Positions 45,405 to 54,346 are shown, counted from the first letter of the stretch. The stretch: 64,000 nt of DNA from a bacterium (GCA_029565675.1 JAKQNP010000040.1:33500-97499); one strand, 5' to 3'. Made by a program: numbers and translations. Notes: generated by a model from the sequence alone, not told the origin.

Positions 45405-46766
45405 CTAGAAAAATATTGATGCATCGCCGGCCTTTTTGGTCAGCATTCCATTTTTCATGATGCCCATTTCCTCGAGCCAGGCTTCAAATTCGGGGGCCGG
45501 TCGCAGACCCAGGGTGGTACGGATGGTGGCAGTATCGTGATAGGCATTGGTCTGATAGTTGAGCATGATATCGTCACCGAGGGGCACGCCCATGACATAG
45601 TTGAGCCCTGCAGCGGCGAGAAGGACGGTCAAATTTTCCAGGGCATTCTGATCGGTATTGGCGTGATTGGTGTAACAAGCGTCGGCGCCCATGGGAATGC
45701 CGGAGAGTTTGCCCATGAAATGGTCTTCCAGACCGGCGCGAGTGATCTGACGGCCGTCGTAGAGGTACTCCGGCCCAATGAAGCCGACCACGGTGTTGAC
45801 CAGGAATGGACGATAGCGCCTGGCCAGTCCGTAATTACGCGCCTCGAGAGTGACCTGGTCGGCACCATAATGAGCGCCGGCGGAGAGCGCTGAGCCCTGG
45901 CCGGTTTCGAAATAGAGCATGTTCGATCCAGCGATGCGACAATATTTCTTGCCAACCTCATAAGCCTCGTCGAGGAGCTCGATAGTGACGCCGAATTCCT
46001 TGAGTCCCTTTTCCGAGCCCGAGATGCTCTGGAAGATGAGACCAGCGGGCGCACCGTCCCGTATGGCGGCCATCTGAGTGGAGACATGCGCCAGAACGCA
46101 ACCTTGTGCCGGGATCTGCCACTTGTCGATGATCTCCTGCATACAAATGAGCAGTTTTTTGACGTTTTCGGGCGAATCGATACAGGGATTGATGCCGATC
46201 ACCGCGTCCCCAACCCCGAAGGAAAGCCCTTCGTAAATTTGCGCAGTGATGCTCTTGAGGTCATCACGCGGATCGTTAGGCTGCAGTCGAGCGCTGAAAT
46301 GTCCTGGAAGACCGACTGTTGTATTGGCCTTGGAAACCACCGGAATGCGTTTGGCCGCGTAGATGAGATCGAGGTTTGACATCAATTTGGTACAAGCTGC
46401 CACCATCTCGGAGGTCAGACCTCGGCGCAGACGCTGGATGTCCTCATGGGTTGTGTGATCGCTGAGTATATATTCCCGCAATTCTCCTACTGTCCAGTTG
46501 CGAATCTCGGTGAATACATTCTCATTGACTGCATCCTGAATCACACGTGTGACCGCATCCTCTTCATAAGGAATGACCGGATTGTTGCGCAGGTCAGCAA
46601 GAGTGAGATTTGCCAAAACATATTTTGCGGCGACACGCTCCTGGGATGTCTCTGCGGCAATGCCGGCGAGGACGTCGCCCGAGCGCAACTCGTTCGCTTT
46701 GGCGAGGACATCCTTGATATCCTTGAATTGATAAGTTTTTCCGAACAGCAAAGCGCTGAGCTTCAT
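45405..46766 (-). CDS. eutB: EutB, ethanolamine ammonia-lyase large subunit
   Basis: 453 residues, the standard length. TIM-barrel catalytic subunit with long matches to EutB: NNPVIPYEEDAVTRVIQD, TVGLPGHFSARLQPNDP, GVGDAVIGINPCIDSP, FETGQGSALSAGAHYGADQ and NTVVGFIGPEYLYDG. It binds the ethanolamine and the cofactor adenosyl group at the interface with EutC. Starts 15 bases after eutA. Confidence 0.98.
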   Translation of the reverse strand: MKLSALLFGKTYQFKDIKDVLAKANELRSGDVLAGIAAETSQERVAAKYVLANLTLADLRNNPVIPYEEDAVTRVIQDAVNENVFTEIRNWTVGELREYILSDHTTHEDIQRLRRGLTSEMVAACTKLMSNLDLIYAAKRIPVVSKANTTVGLPGHFSARLQPNDPRDDLKSITAQIYEGLSFGVGDAVIGINPCIDSPENVKKLLICMQEIIDKWQIPAQGCVLAHVSTQMAAIRDGAPAGLIFQSISGSEKGLKEFGVTIELLDEAYEVGKKYCRIAGSNMLYFETGQGSALSAGAHYGADQVTLEARNYGLARRYRPFLVNTVVGFIGPEYLYDGRQITRAGLEDHFMGKLSGIPMGADACYTNHANTDQNALENLTVLLAAAGLNYVMGVPLGDDIMLNYQTNAYHDTATIRTTLGLRPAPEFEAWLEEMGIMKNGMLTKKAGDASIFF

Positions 46767-46781
46767 CTGCTTCTCCTCAAA

Positions 46782-48218
46782 TTAGGATGGAAAGGCTAAA
46801 GATTTGACGGTGAGCGGTACAATTTCACCGCCAAAATAGCTTTTACCGATATCTATATAATCCCCTTCACGGGTTATGACTTCGTCGATCACTGCCAGTG
46901 CTTTTGGTTTAATCCGTGGTTCGAGTTCCATGCCGAGTACCTTGCCAACATCATTGGCCGAGATGACAATCGCTGGATGGGCCGGATTCGGATTGTCGTG
47001 ATAAAAATGTGCCAATGCGTCAGCGCACTGAACCACGGCTCGATATGTGACTGGCATTTCTGCTGTCAGGGCGATGGCATAGAGATCCATGTCAGCTTGG
47101 AGATCGTAGCGCCGGGCGGCCTGCATGATTTTGTCATAGATCTCTGGTTCAGGCTGCTGCCAATCGATCGCCGGATGCAGCACTGGAATGTTGCGCAACG
47201 GCAGTTTGTCGAAAGAGATCCAGATGGTGCTGCCGCTAAGCGATAGTGAATAAGCACCAGCCCCAATCACTGTGGCGCGGATCGTCTGCCGCGGAATCTG
47301 AACAGGGTATGCGCTCAAACGGTGATGGCTTCGCAATGCATCAGCCAGAATTGGCCCAAGATCCCGGAAATGGAAGGGATCACCTTGGGTCAATTCCGGA
47401 TGATAAAAACATTCACCCACACCGCCTGAGATGAAAAGGGCATCCAGATTGCTGATTTTTCGCAGCGGTGGTGTCATCAGCAGGGTTTCCAAAAGAGGAG
47501 TAGTCACTCCCTCGATCAGGTCGACAACCAGATCAGCCATTTGTTGGGCGACCTTCTCGAGATTTGCGCGAGTTAGGGTCGCAGCAGCCGGGAGACCTGC
47601 TGGGTTAAGAAATCGAAGCACGGCAGCTGCCGGTTCGCGAATCAGAATGACGCGGCCGTCAGCGTCGGTCTCGATCAGATGACCGCCGACATTGAGGCAG
47701 GCGGTATCGATGACGCGGCCATTGTCAAAGAGCACATAGTTTGAGGTTCCGCCGCCGATGTCGATGTTGAGAACGCGGGCCGAATGGCGGTCGGAATAAT
47801 CTGCAGCTCCTGAACCGCGGCCGGCGATGACCGATTCCAGGTGCGGGCCTGCGGTGGCGACGACAAAGTCGCCGAGGCGGTCCGCCAAATTCATGATCGA
47901 ACGGCGCGCATTGCCGGCCTTTGAACTCTCGCCGGTGATGATGATGGCACCGGTTTCAATCTCATCTATCGATTTGCCAGCGCGGGCGTATTCACTCTGG
48001 AGCATAACAAAGAGCTGCTCTTCATCGATGGAGCCGTCACCATGCAGGGGGGTCAGATGAATCGCGCTCTCATGGAGGATCTTCCGTTCACTGAATTCGT
48101 AACGCGGTACCTGCGTGGCAGGTGCGCGGTTGATCAGCTCGAGAGCGGAAAAAATCAGCTGCAGAGTGGTGGTGCCGATATCGATACCGACACTGTCTAT
48201 TTTTATGATTTCACTCAT
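46782..48218 (-). CDS. eutA: EutA, reactivating factor of ethanolamine ammonia-lyase
   Basis: 478 residues, Hsp70/actin-like ATPase: phosphate 1 motif SVGIDIGTTTLQLIFS (about 9-24), phosphate 2 motif LNIDIGGGTSNYVLF (about 148) and adenosine motif ALFISGGVGECF (about 263). EutA releases damaged cobalamin from EutBC in an ATP-dependent way. The order A-B-C is conserved. A hairpin sits just upstream at 48240. Confidence 0.95.
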   Translation of the reverse strand: MSEIIKIDSVGIDIGTTTLQLIFSALELINRAPATQVPRYEFSERKILHESAIHLTPLHGDGSIDEEQLFVMLQSEYARAGKSIDEIETGAIIITGESSKAGNARRSIMNLADRLGDFVVATAGPHLESVIAGRGSGAADYSDRHSARVLNIDIGGGTSNYVLFDNGRVIDTACLNVGGHLIETDADGRVILIREPAAAVLRFLNPAGLPAAATLTRANLEKVAQQMADLVVDLIEGVTTPLLETLLMTPPLRKISNLDALFISGGVGECFYHPELTQGDPFHFRDLGPILADALRSHHRLSAYPVQIPRQTIRATVIGAGAYSLSLSGSTIWISFDKLPLRNIPVLHPAIDWQQPEPEIYDKIMQAARRYDLQADMDLYAIALTAEMPVTYRAVVQCADALAHFYHDNPNPAHPAIVISANDVGKVLGMELEPRIKPKALAVIDEVITREGDYIDIGKSYFGGEIVPLTVKSLAFPS

Positions 48219-48239
48219 GTTGCCGCATTTAAAGAATAG

Positions 48240-48266
48240 GCCGGAGGGGCAGCGTTCCCCTCCGGC
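48240..48266 (-). terminator. Hairpin between the phosphatase gene and eutA, attenuator-like
   Basis: Perfect 10-bp stem GCCGGAGGGG / CCCCTCCGGC with a 7-base loop. On the minus strand it is followed by CTATTCTTTAAAT, a broken T tract, so partial termination or an mRNA processing/stability site fits better than full termination. Confidence 0.55.
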
Positions 48267-48278
48267 GATTGATAGTTC

Positions 48279-49514
48279 TTACTTTAAGAGTTTTGCTTCT
48301 TTCTTGCCGACCGAAATAGTTTCGGATTGAGGCAGAAACAAACCGGTATTTTCGTTGCGGCCCTGCAGGATGAAGCGCGGGGTCTTGTCCTTAACCTGTT
48401 CCACAGCGAGTTTGGAAGCCTGGCCGATCGGGCCACCTTTGAGGCGGTTGAGGATCAGGGCCAGTTTCATTCCCTTGAACTCGGTGATCATCTCGTAATC
48501 GCCGTCGCTGTCCGAGGCGGAGAAGATCGGATCGCCGCGATGGCCGAGCACCTTTTTGATGGCTTCCACTTTGCCCATGCGTTGGGTCTGCACCCAACCA
48601 CTCTTGTACTGCGGCAGCACCTTGCCATCTTTCACTTCCAGTTCCATGGCGATGACCTTGTTGGGATCGATGTTGTAGCCAAAGTTGCCGGGAGCACCGA
48701 ATGTCTGTACAACCTGTTTGAGGCTGGCGGAACAGATATAAACGTCGATGCCGGCTCTCATCATCGATTCGGTGAGGTCCTGCATTTCGGCGTGCACGCG
48801 CAGACCGCTTTTGTAAGTGTAATCGATCGGACCGGCCTTGCAGGCGAAGTTGCAGGGGGCTTTCCAGGTCACCTTGGTCAGCTTGTCGTTGAGGGCGAAG
48901 GTGATCGCCTCTTTAGCCAGGGCCTGGACCTCTTCGACAGTGTGGCCGGCCAGGAAGTAGAGCACCCAGGGATAACCGTAGACAGCCTCGATGCCGCTGG
49001 TCTCACAGTAACCGTCATAGAGGAAGGGCATCTTGGTGATGAAATCCTTGAACTGCGGGGTCTCGCGGATCTCTTCGATTTTCATCTTGCCGATACCAAA
49101 ACCTTCATAGTTGTCATACAGAAACTCATAAGCGGAAACGATGTCGGCATTGATATCAACCAGTTTGATGTTTTTGTAATCGGCATTCAGTTGTTTGACG
49201 CCGTTGATCTCATCCTTGAAAAGGGCCTTGAACTCATCTTTGCTCAGTTTGAACTTGAGATTCCAGAGCTGATGGCGGAAAGTTGCCTCTTCGCAGTCCA
49301 GATGAGCCATGGTTTGGTCCCAGTCGAGGGCGACGTAGGGTGGATTTTTCTTGTTGTAGTACTTGCCACCCACTCCATAGTCCTTGATGAACTTGGAAAG
49401 AACTTCGTAATTACGTGCTGACCAGTTCATTTTATTAAGGGCGTAGGAATCGCTGAAGCCCATTAAAAGAATAGCGACGAGAACCAGAGCAACTGGAAGC
49501 AAATATTTATTCAT
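48279..49514 (-). CDS. Secreted HAD-superfamily phosphatase (phosphorylcholine-phosphatase-like)
   Basis: 411 residues from ATG 49514 with AGGAGG upstream. A signal peptide (about 1-25, VALVLVAILLMGFSDSYA) directs it to the periplasm. HAD motifs: VALDWDQTMA (motif I, about 61), VYICSASLKQ (motif II, about 270) and SASDSDGDYEMI (motif IV, about 338), with a large helical cap. The layout resembles secreted phosphorylcholine/phosphorylethanolamine phosphatases of Pseudomonas. In this operon, between a porin and eutA, release of ethanolamine from phosphoethanolamine is the plausible role (inference). The known eut operons lack it. Confidence 0.8.
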   Translation of the reverse strand: MNKYLLPVALVLVAILLMGFSDSYALNKMNWSARNYEVLSKFIKDYGVGGKYYNKKNPPYVALDWDQTMAHLDCEEATFRHQLWNLKFKLSKDEFKALFKDEINGVKQLNADYKNIKLVDINADIVSAYEFLYDNYEGFGIGKMKIEEIRETPQFKDFITKMPFLYDGYCETSGIEAVYGYPWVLYFLAGHTVEEVQALAKEAITFALNDKLTKVTWKAPCNFACKAGPIDYTYKSGLRVHAEMQDLTESMMRAGIDVYICSASLKQVVQTFGAPGNFGYNIDPNKVIAMELEVKDGKVLPQYKSGWVQTQRMGKVEAIKKVLGHRGDPIFSASDSDGDYEMITEFKGMKLALILNRLKGGPIGQASKLAVEQVKDKTPRFILQGRNENTGLFLPQSETISVGKKEAKLLK

Positions 49515-49553
49515 GATTGAAACCTCCTGCACAATACAAGGTTTTGGGGGTGA

Positions 49554-50621
49554 TTAAAACTCCACCCAGAGTTGAGTGACGAAGCGCATGTTGTTTTTCG
49601 ACTCGTTACCGGCTTTGAAACCGTCGCGGACAACATTGAACATCAGGTAGTTGTCGCCGATGATGCGATAGTTCAAACCAGCGAGGATCATGTCCAATTC
49701 ATCGTTGTCGACATCGCTGTTGGGATCGAGCTGTCCGTATTCGCCGACGAACATCAGGTTCGGCAGGATGCTATAGTTGACATAGCCCATGTAGGTCATG
49801 CCGCTGACGCCATCGAGAGAGGGTGTATCATCGACGTTTTTCTTGCCAGATGTGAGTTCAACGCCGACATCCAACTTTTTATCAACGGCATATTCGACAC
49901 CGCCGCCGACCCAAAAGTTATTGTCTTTGTTGCTGGCTTTGTTGTAGTAATCGGTCATAGTCCAACCAAATACAGAGACGCCGGGAATCGGTTTCAGCCA
50001 GATGTCAGCGATAAGGTTTTTCGCCTTGTTGTCATCTTTGGCATAGCTGTAGGTGTTTTTGTTGGCAACGGCAACACGGGTGTAGCCCTTGATGCCCAGA
50101 CTGGCCGGGAAATTGTAGGTCGCCATGACACCGGTGACAGCGGAACTGTAACCGTTATCGAAAGCGGTGCCGCTGACATAAGCGAAACGGTCGATCCATG
50201 AATTCTCGATTGTGTTGTGGTAGCTCTGGGCTCCGGGCTGTTCATAGTTGCCGAACAACATTTCAAGTCCTGATACGCCCAAGAAGTTTTTGAATTGAAG
50301 GTAGGCGTACTTGATTCGGGCGTTGGTACCCTGATTGAGCAATTTGCCGGTTTGTGGATCGGTGTAGTTGCGATGGTTGAAATCCAGAGTGTAACGCATC
50401 GCGATGTTGTCCGAGTATTTATATCTCATCGTGACATAGCCGCGATCGAAATAGAAATAGTTGGAGGTTGCTTTGTTGTGTGGTTCTTCAACAATGTACC
50501 GATAGCGCAGTACCGTTTGAAGGGTGAGTTTGTCGTTGAGCTTTTCGGCCTGAGCCACGCTCGAAGCAAAGATCAGCACGACCAGCGTCAACAGCAGTGT
50601 GAAAGTGAGCTTTTTGTACAT
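49554..50621 (-). CDS. Outer-membrane beta-barrel porin
   Basis: 355 residues from ATG 50621 (AGGAG at ideal distance). Signal peptide MYKKLTFTLLLTLVVLIFA ending SVAQA, then alternating amphipathic strands with aromatic girdles (NIAMRYTLDFNHRNY, LIADIWLKPIPGVSVFGWT). It ends in the outer-membrane beta signal FVTQLWVEF with terminal Phe. It probably lets phosphoethanolamine, ethanolamine or related solutes cross the outer membrane. Located between eutH and the secreted phosphatase. Confidence 0.85.
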   Translation of the reverse strand: MYKKLTFTLLLTLVVLIFASSVAQAEKLNDKLTLQTVLRYRYIVEEPHNKATSNYFYFDRGYVTMRYKYSDNIAMRYTLDFNHRNYTDPQTGKLLNQGTNARIKYAYLQFKNFLGVSGLEMLFGNYEQPGAQSYHNTIENSWIDRFAYVSGTAFDNGYSSAVTGVMATYNFPASLGIKGYTRVAVANKNTYSYAKDDNKAKNLIADIWLKPIPGVSVFGWTMTDYYNKASNKDNNFWVGGGVEYAVDKKLDVGVELTSGKKNVDDTPSLDGVSGMTYMGYVNYSILPNLMFVGEYGQLDPNSDVDNDELDMILAGLNYRIIGDNYLMFNVVRDGFKAGNESKNNMRFVTQLWVEF

Positions 50622-50688
50622 AGATCTCCTCCTTTTTGGGGGTTTGGGGTGGATTAAAAGTTCGTCGGCTTGCGTCCGTTTCGCATGT

Positions 50689-51948
50689 TCATTCGCTTTG
50701 GGTAGATGCAGCTTCCTGGACTGCACGATGTCCCTTGGGTGCGAGGAGCATGGCGAAGAGGACGGCAGTTACACCACCAACGAGTTTGCCGACGATGACA
50801 GCAAAAATCATATCCGGTTTATTGGCTGCCGTGAAACCAAGGTGATCGCCGAAGGTAAAAGCAGCGCTGACGGCAAAGGCAACATTGAGAACCTTGCCGC
50901 GATCGTCCATTTTGTTCATGATTTTGAACATTGGGATGTTGTTGGCCAGCGTGGCGATCATGCCAGCAGCGGCGGTGCTGTTCATTTTGAGAAGTTTGCC
51001 AATGCCGAGCAGGGGCTTTTCAAACCAGCGGGTCAAGAGAAAGACCATGGGGTAGGCACCTAGCAGCACGATGGCGATACGGCCGATTACTTCCATGGCG
51101 CGCAGATCGATTGTGGGTTGATCGCCGGCTATCGGAAAGATCGGATCCATACCGGGGATGATCTGCAATCCGGTCAGGGTTTCGAGCACGATTGAAGCGA
51201 GCGCCAGAGTGATCAGAGCGATCAACAGTTTGGCAAACACCAGAAAACCTTTTATCATTGCATTGGGTATGCGCCATAATCCAAGGGCGATGAGCAGGGA
51301 GACAATGACCACAGGAATGAGGTTTTTCAAGATCAGCTCGAACGAGAAAATCACCGCACTGCCATCAGCGGCTTGGATATTGGATATCATAGCCACCAGT
51401 CCACCGGCGATACAGCCAAGGGGGATGGTGACTATACCTGCCAGAACTCCGAGTGCAAGAAACTTGCGGTCGTCCCTGTCAATGATACCGATGCCCACAG
51501 GAATTGAGAAGACAATCGTTGGTCCCATCATGGCGCCAAGTATCAGACCGGCATACATCCAGGCGGGATAGTCGATTTGACCGGCTGTGGTGGCCAGCTC
51601 TTTTGCGAGAAAAAAACCGCCCATATCATTGGCCAACAGGGTGGTGGCGAACATAGCCGGACTTGCACCAAGGAACTCGTAGAGAGGAATGATGACCGGG
51701 CCGAGCAAGCGCGCCAAAACCGGTGCCAGCGAGATCACGCCCACCATAGCCAAAGCTAAGGGTCCCATGGCATTGAATCCCTCTTCGAATTGTGCGCCGG
51801 CGCCGTCCAGGGTCCGTCCCAGACGGCCAAGACGCACCTTTTTTAAAACATTTTCAGAACCGCCGAACTGCGCCAGGATCCGGTCCAGGGCGCCGAGTAC
51901 CATGAAGGCCATCATGATGTTGATGATGATTTGATTGACCAGTGCCAT
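50689..51948 (-). CDS. eutH: EutH, ethanolamine transporter
   Basis: 419 residues, about ten membrane helices. Family matches: N-terminal IIINIMMAFMVLGALDRI, EGFNAMGPLALAMVGV, LLANDMGGFFLAKEL, IPVGIGIIDRDDRKFLALG and FTFGDHLGFTAANKPDMI. EutH carries protonated or neutral ethanolamine across the inner membrane when its concentration is low. It follows eutG by 33 bases, the enterobacterial order G-H-A. Confidence 0.95.
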   Translation of the reverse strand: MALVNQIIINIMMAFMVLGALDRILAQFGGSENVLKKVRLGRLGRTLDGAGAQFEEGFNAMGPLALAMVGVISLAPVLARLLGPVIIPLYEFLGASPAMFATTLLANDMGGFFLAKELATTAGQIDYPAWMYAGLILGAMMGPTIVFSIPVGIGIIDRDDRKFLALGVLAGIVTIPLGCIAGGLVAMISNIQAADGSAVIFSFELILKNLIPVVIVSLLIALGLWRIPNAMIKGFLVFAKLLIALITLALASIVLETLTGLQIIPGMDPIFPIAGDQPTIDLRAMEVIGRIAIVLLGAYPMVFLLTRWFEKPLLGIGKLLKMNSTAAAGMIATLANNIPMFKIMNKMDDRGKVLNVAFAVSAAFTFGDHLGFTAANKPDMIFAVIVGKLVGGVTAVLFAMLLAPKGHRAVQEAASTQSE

Positions 51949-51981
51949 GTTTTGTGCTTCCTTGTCGTTAAACGATTGTGT

Positions 51982-53202
51982 TTAGAGAGCTTGTTGGTAA
52001 ATCTCGATAATTTCCTCTTTTTGTGCACTTCGCGGGTTGGTGCGCAGGCAGCTGTCCCGCAACGCGAATTCCGCGAGCGGCGGCAATTCTTGTGCCGTCA
52101 CCCCGAAATCTCGCAGATGTGTGGGGAGCCCCAGATCCTGGATAAGCCTTGCGGTTGCAGTGACAGCGCTTTCTGCAGCCTCCCGTTTGCTCAGATTTTC
52201 CACCCGCTCTCCCAGGGCTAGTGCGACATCGGCAAATTCATCGATGCGGACCATGAGATTGTAACGCATAACGTGCTGTAAAAGCAAAGCATTGGCATTG
52301 CCGTGGGCGATTTTATAGCGGCCGCCCAGCGGATGGGCCATGGCGTGACAGAGCCCCAATCCGGCGTTGGAGAACGCCATGCCAGCCATGTAACAGGCAA
52401 CCGCCATTTTGTGGCGCGCCAGCACATTGCTGCCATAGCCTGCTGCGATCGGCAGATACGTCGCCACCAAACGGATAGCGCGATAGGAGAGCGCCCGAGC
52501 CAGGGTGCAGGAACTCCGCGCAACATAGGCTTCAATGGCATGAGTAAGAACGTCGATCCCGGTGGCTGCGGTGACTTTTGGCGGGAGGCCGACGGTGAGA
52601 AGCGGATCGATGATCGCCAAATCCGGCACCAGTGCCGGGTGTTCAAAAACCACCTTGCGGCCGCCGGCCGGCTCTCCGATCACGGCGAGATCCGTGACCT
52701 CGGAGGCGGTCCCCGCCGTGGTCGGCATCGCTGCCAGAGGCGGACGACCCTGCTTGAGATCGCTTGTCTGGTCCATTTCAGCAAACGGCAGTGGATTGCG
52801 CGCCAGCACTGCGATCATCTTGGCCGCATCGATCGGTGACCCGCCGCCAAAGGCCAGAACTGCATCACAGCGGCTTTGCTGAAACGCTGCAGCGCCATTC
52901 GTCACCATATCCCAGGTCGGTTCGCCATTGATTTGGGCAAACAATTCAAAGGCCAGACCTCTGCGCTGCATTGAACGCAGCACTCCGCTGAGCAAACCGA
53001 GATCAATCAAGGCGGTGTCTGTGACAATCAGCACTCTAGTCGCCTTGAGTCTCTGCAACTCATCACCGGTTCTGGCTGCTACTCCATCTCCCACAATCGC
53101 CAGCGGCGGCACTCGGAAGGTAAAGTGATTGGCAACCGAGATTTCGTCCACGGTCTGTGTGACGATTTCCTCGATGAGGCGTTGTTCGCTGTCGGTGTGC
53201 AA
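51982..53202 (-). CDS. eutG: EutG-like iron-containing alcohol dehydrogenase
   Basis: 406 residues. Group III (Fe) alcohol dehydrogenase: NAD-binding AFGGGSPIDAAKM (about 118) and PTTAGTASEVT (about 157). Metal ligands lie in DVLTHAIEAY (about 213) and GLCHAMAHPLGG (about 280). It reduces acetaldehyde to ethanol and recycles NADH formed by EutE. The N terminus SEQRLIEEIVTQTVDEI looks like an encapsulation helix of the type seen on EutE and EutC, supporting a place inside the shell. Starts 3 bases after the lipoprotein gene. Confidence 0.92.
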   Translation of the reverse strand: MHTDSEQRLIEEIVTQTVDEISVANHFTFRVPPLAIVGDGVAARTGDELQRLKATRVLIVTDTALIDLGLLSGVLRSMQRRGLAFELFAQINGEPTWDMVTNGAAAFQQSRCDAVLAFGGGSPIDAAKMIAVLARNPLPFAEMDQTSDLKQGRPPLAAMPTTAGTASEVTDLAVIGEPAGGRKVVFEHPALVPDLAIIDPLLTVGLPPKVTAATGIDVLTHAIEAYVARSSCTLARALSYRAIRLVATYLPIAAGYGSNVLARHKMAVACYMAGMAFSNAGLGLCHAMAHPLGGRYKIAHGNANALLLQHVMRYNLMVRIDEFADVALALGERVENLSKREAAESAVTATARLIQDLGLPTHLRDFGVTAQELPPLAEFALRDSCLRTNPRSAQKEEIIEIYQQAL

Positions 53203-53205
53203 TTG

Positions 53206-53871
53206 TTAATCTTTCTTCATCAATTCGATAAATTGCCGGATGGCGTCACGAGCAGCGAGTTTTACCGGATCGCGGCCGATGGCATTGTCAAATGCGCCGC
53301 CGCGGGCAACGAGTCCCTCGGTGCGGCCATAGGCCAGAGACCGACCGCTCTGTCCGTCGAGGATCGCATAATCGAATTGGGCCGACATGCCTCGTGCCGG
53401 CGAGTCGCTGCTCTGCATGCTCGGACTGTCGCTTGCTTCCTTGCTGATGGTCATGGCCGCCGGCACGAGAATGAAATCGAATCCCTGTGGTGCCATCTTT
53501 AGTTTTTCGATGTCGATACCCGTGACCCGCCAGTATGACTTTTCTTTTGTCAGGGTAACCAGTGCAGCGAGATCCGCGGCTGAAATATCGACCCAGTAGA
53601 GCAGGTCCCAGGGAACGCTCATGCAAGCTGAGTAGATGTCATTCTGGATATTGGATTTTATTTCATTGGGATCGGAAGGTTTATCGAAAAGCTGTGTGGC
53701 AGAGGAATTGTCTTCATAGTCAAGGTGAATCAGGGGAATTAACAGTACTTTTTTTCCATATAACGCATTTTTATTGAACGCTGGATCATCGATTTGCATC
53801 GGCTTCATAAACGTGTTGCAGCCGGCGATGATCAACAACAAAATGAAAAAACATATTCGGACTGATTTCAA
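53206..53871 (-). CDS. Lipoprotein of unknown function
   Basis: 221 residues. Clear lipoprotein signal: VRICFFILLLIIAGC with lipobox I-A-G-C. The rest is soluble, mixed alpha/beta, with no motif I recognise; the segment YAILDGQSGRSLAYGRTEG near 175-193 resembles the strand-turn pattern of GNA1162-type or curli CsgG-like periplasmic proteins, but weakly. It lies 14 bases after the receiver gene and 3 before eutG, so it is part of the eut operon. Its role is unknown; envelope sensing or assembly are possibilities. Confidence 0.75.
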   Translation of the reverse strand: MKSVRICFFILLLIIAGCNTFMKPMQIDDPAFNKNALYGKKVLLIPLIHLDYEDNSSATQLFDKPSDPNEIKSNIQNDIYSACMSVPWDLLYWVDISAADLAALVTLTKEKSYWRVTGIDIEKLKMAPQGFDFILVPAAMTISKEASDSPSMQSSDSPARGMSAQFDYAILDGQSGRSLAYGRTEGLVARGGAFDNAIGRDPVKLAARDAIRQFIELMKKD

Positions 53872-53885
53872 AATATGACCTCTTT

Positions 53886-54317
53886 TTAGCTGTTTGTCTG
53901 ATTGCGATGCCTTGGTTCTATTTGGACATTCTGATCATCAGGCAGTCCACGCAGCACCGTCTGAATAAGCTGCTGATCATTAAAAGGCTTGTCCATAAAA
54001 GTGACGCGCGATCGTCTGCGCAGTTTAGACACCACCTGCGGTGTGTTATAGGTCGAAATCGCCAGCAGCGAATAGTAAGATTTGAAAGCATAGAGTTCCT
54101 CGAGCAAGGCCAATCCGCGGGAGACCGGCATTTGCAGATCGACGATAACCATCTGGAATGTTTGGCAGCAAGCCTCCGCCTTTTCGATCTTTTTTTTGGC
54201 GTCACTCTCATTTTTGGCAGTGACGACGTGAAAATGGGCACTTTGTAAAATAAAATCGATACTGTCGCGATTGAATTCGTCGTCATCGACGATAAGTATA
54301 TTTGGCGAATACTCCAT
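53886..54317 (-). CDS. Stand-alone response-regulator receiver protein
   Basis: 143 residues from ATG 54317 with AAGGA at 7 bases. A CheY-like receiver: acidic pair in ILIVDDDEFNRDS (about 7-19), phospho-Asp in MVIVDLQMPVSRG (about 62), Thr/Ser and Lys in LLAISTYNT and FMDKPFNDQQL. The last 20 or so residues are polar and carry no output domain. It leads the eut operon behind the sigma-54-like promoter at 54347. Possible partner: the kinase at 57272. Confidence 0.9.
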   Translation of the reverse strand: MEYSPNILIVDDDEFNRDSIDFILQSAHFHVVTAKNESDAKKKIEKAEACCQTFQMVIVDLQMPVSRGLALLEELYAFKSYYSLLAISTYNTPQVVSKLRRRSRVTFMDKPFNDQQLIQTVLRGLPDDQNVQIEPRHRNQTNS

Positions 54318-54346
54318 GCTTGAGTCCTTCTTTGCAGAGATCGCAA

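Noticed and set aside
48327..49421. 364-codon open frame on the plus strand
   Set aside because: Antisense to the secreted HAD phosphatase, whose motifs and signal peptide are clear.
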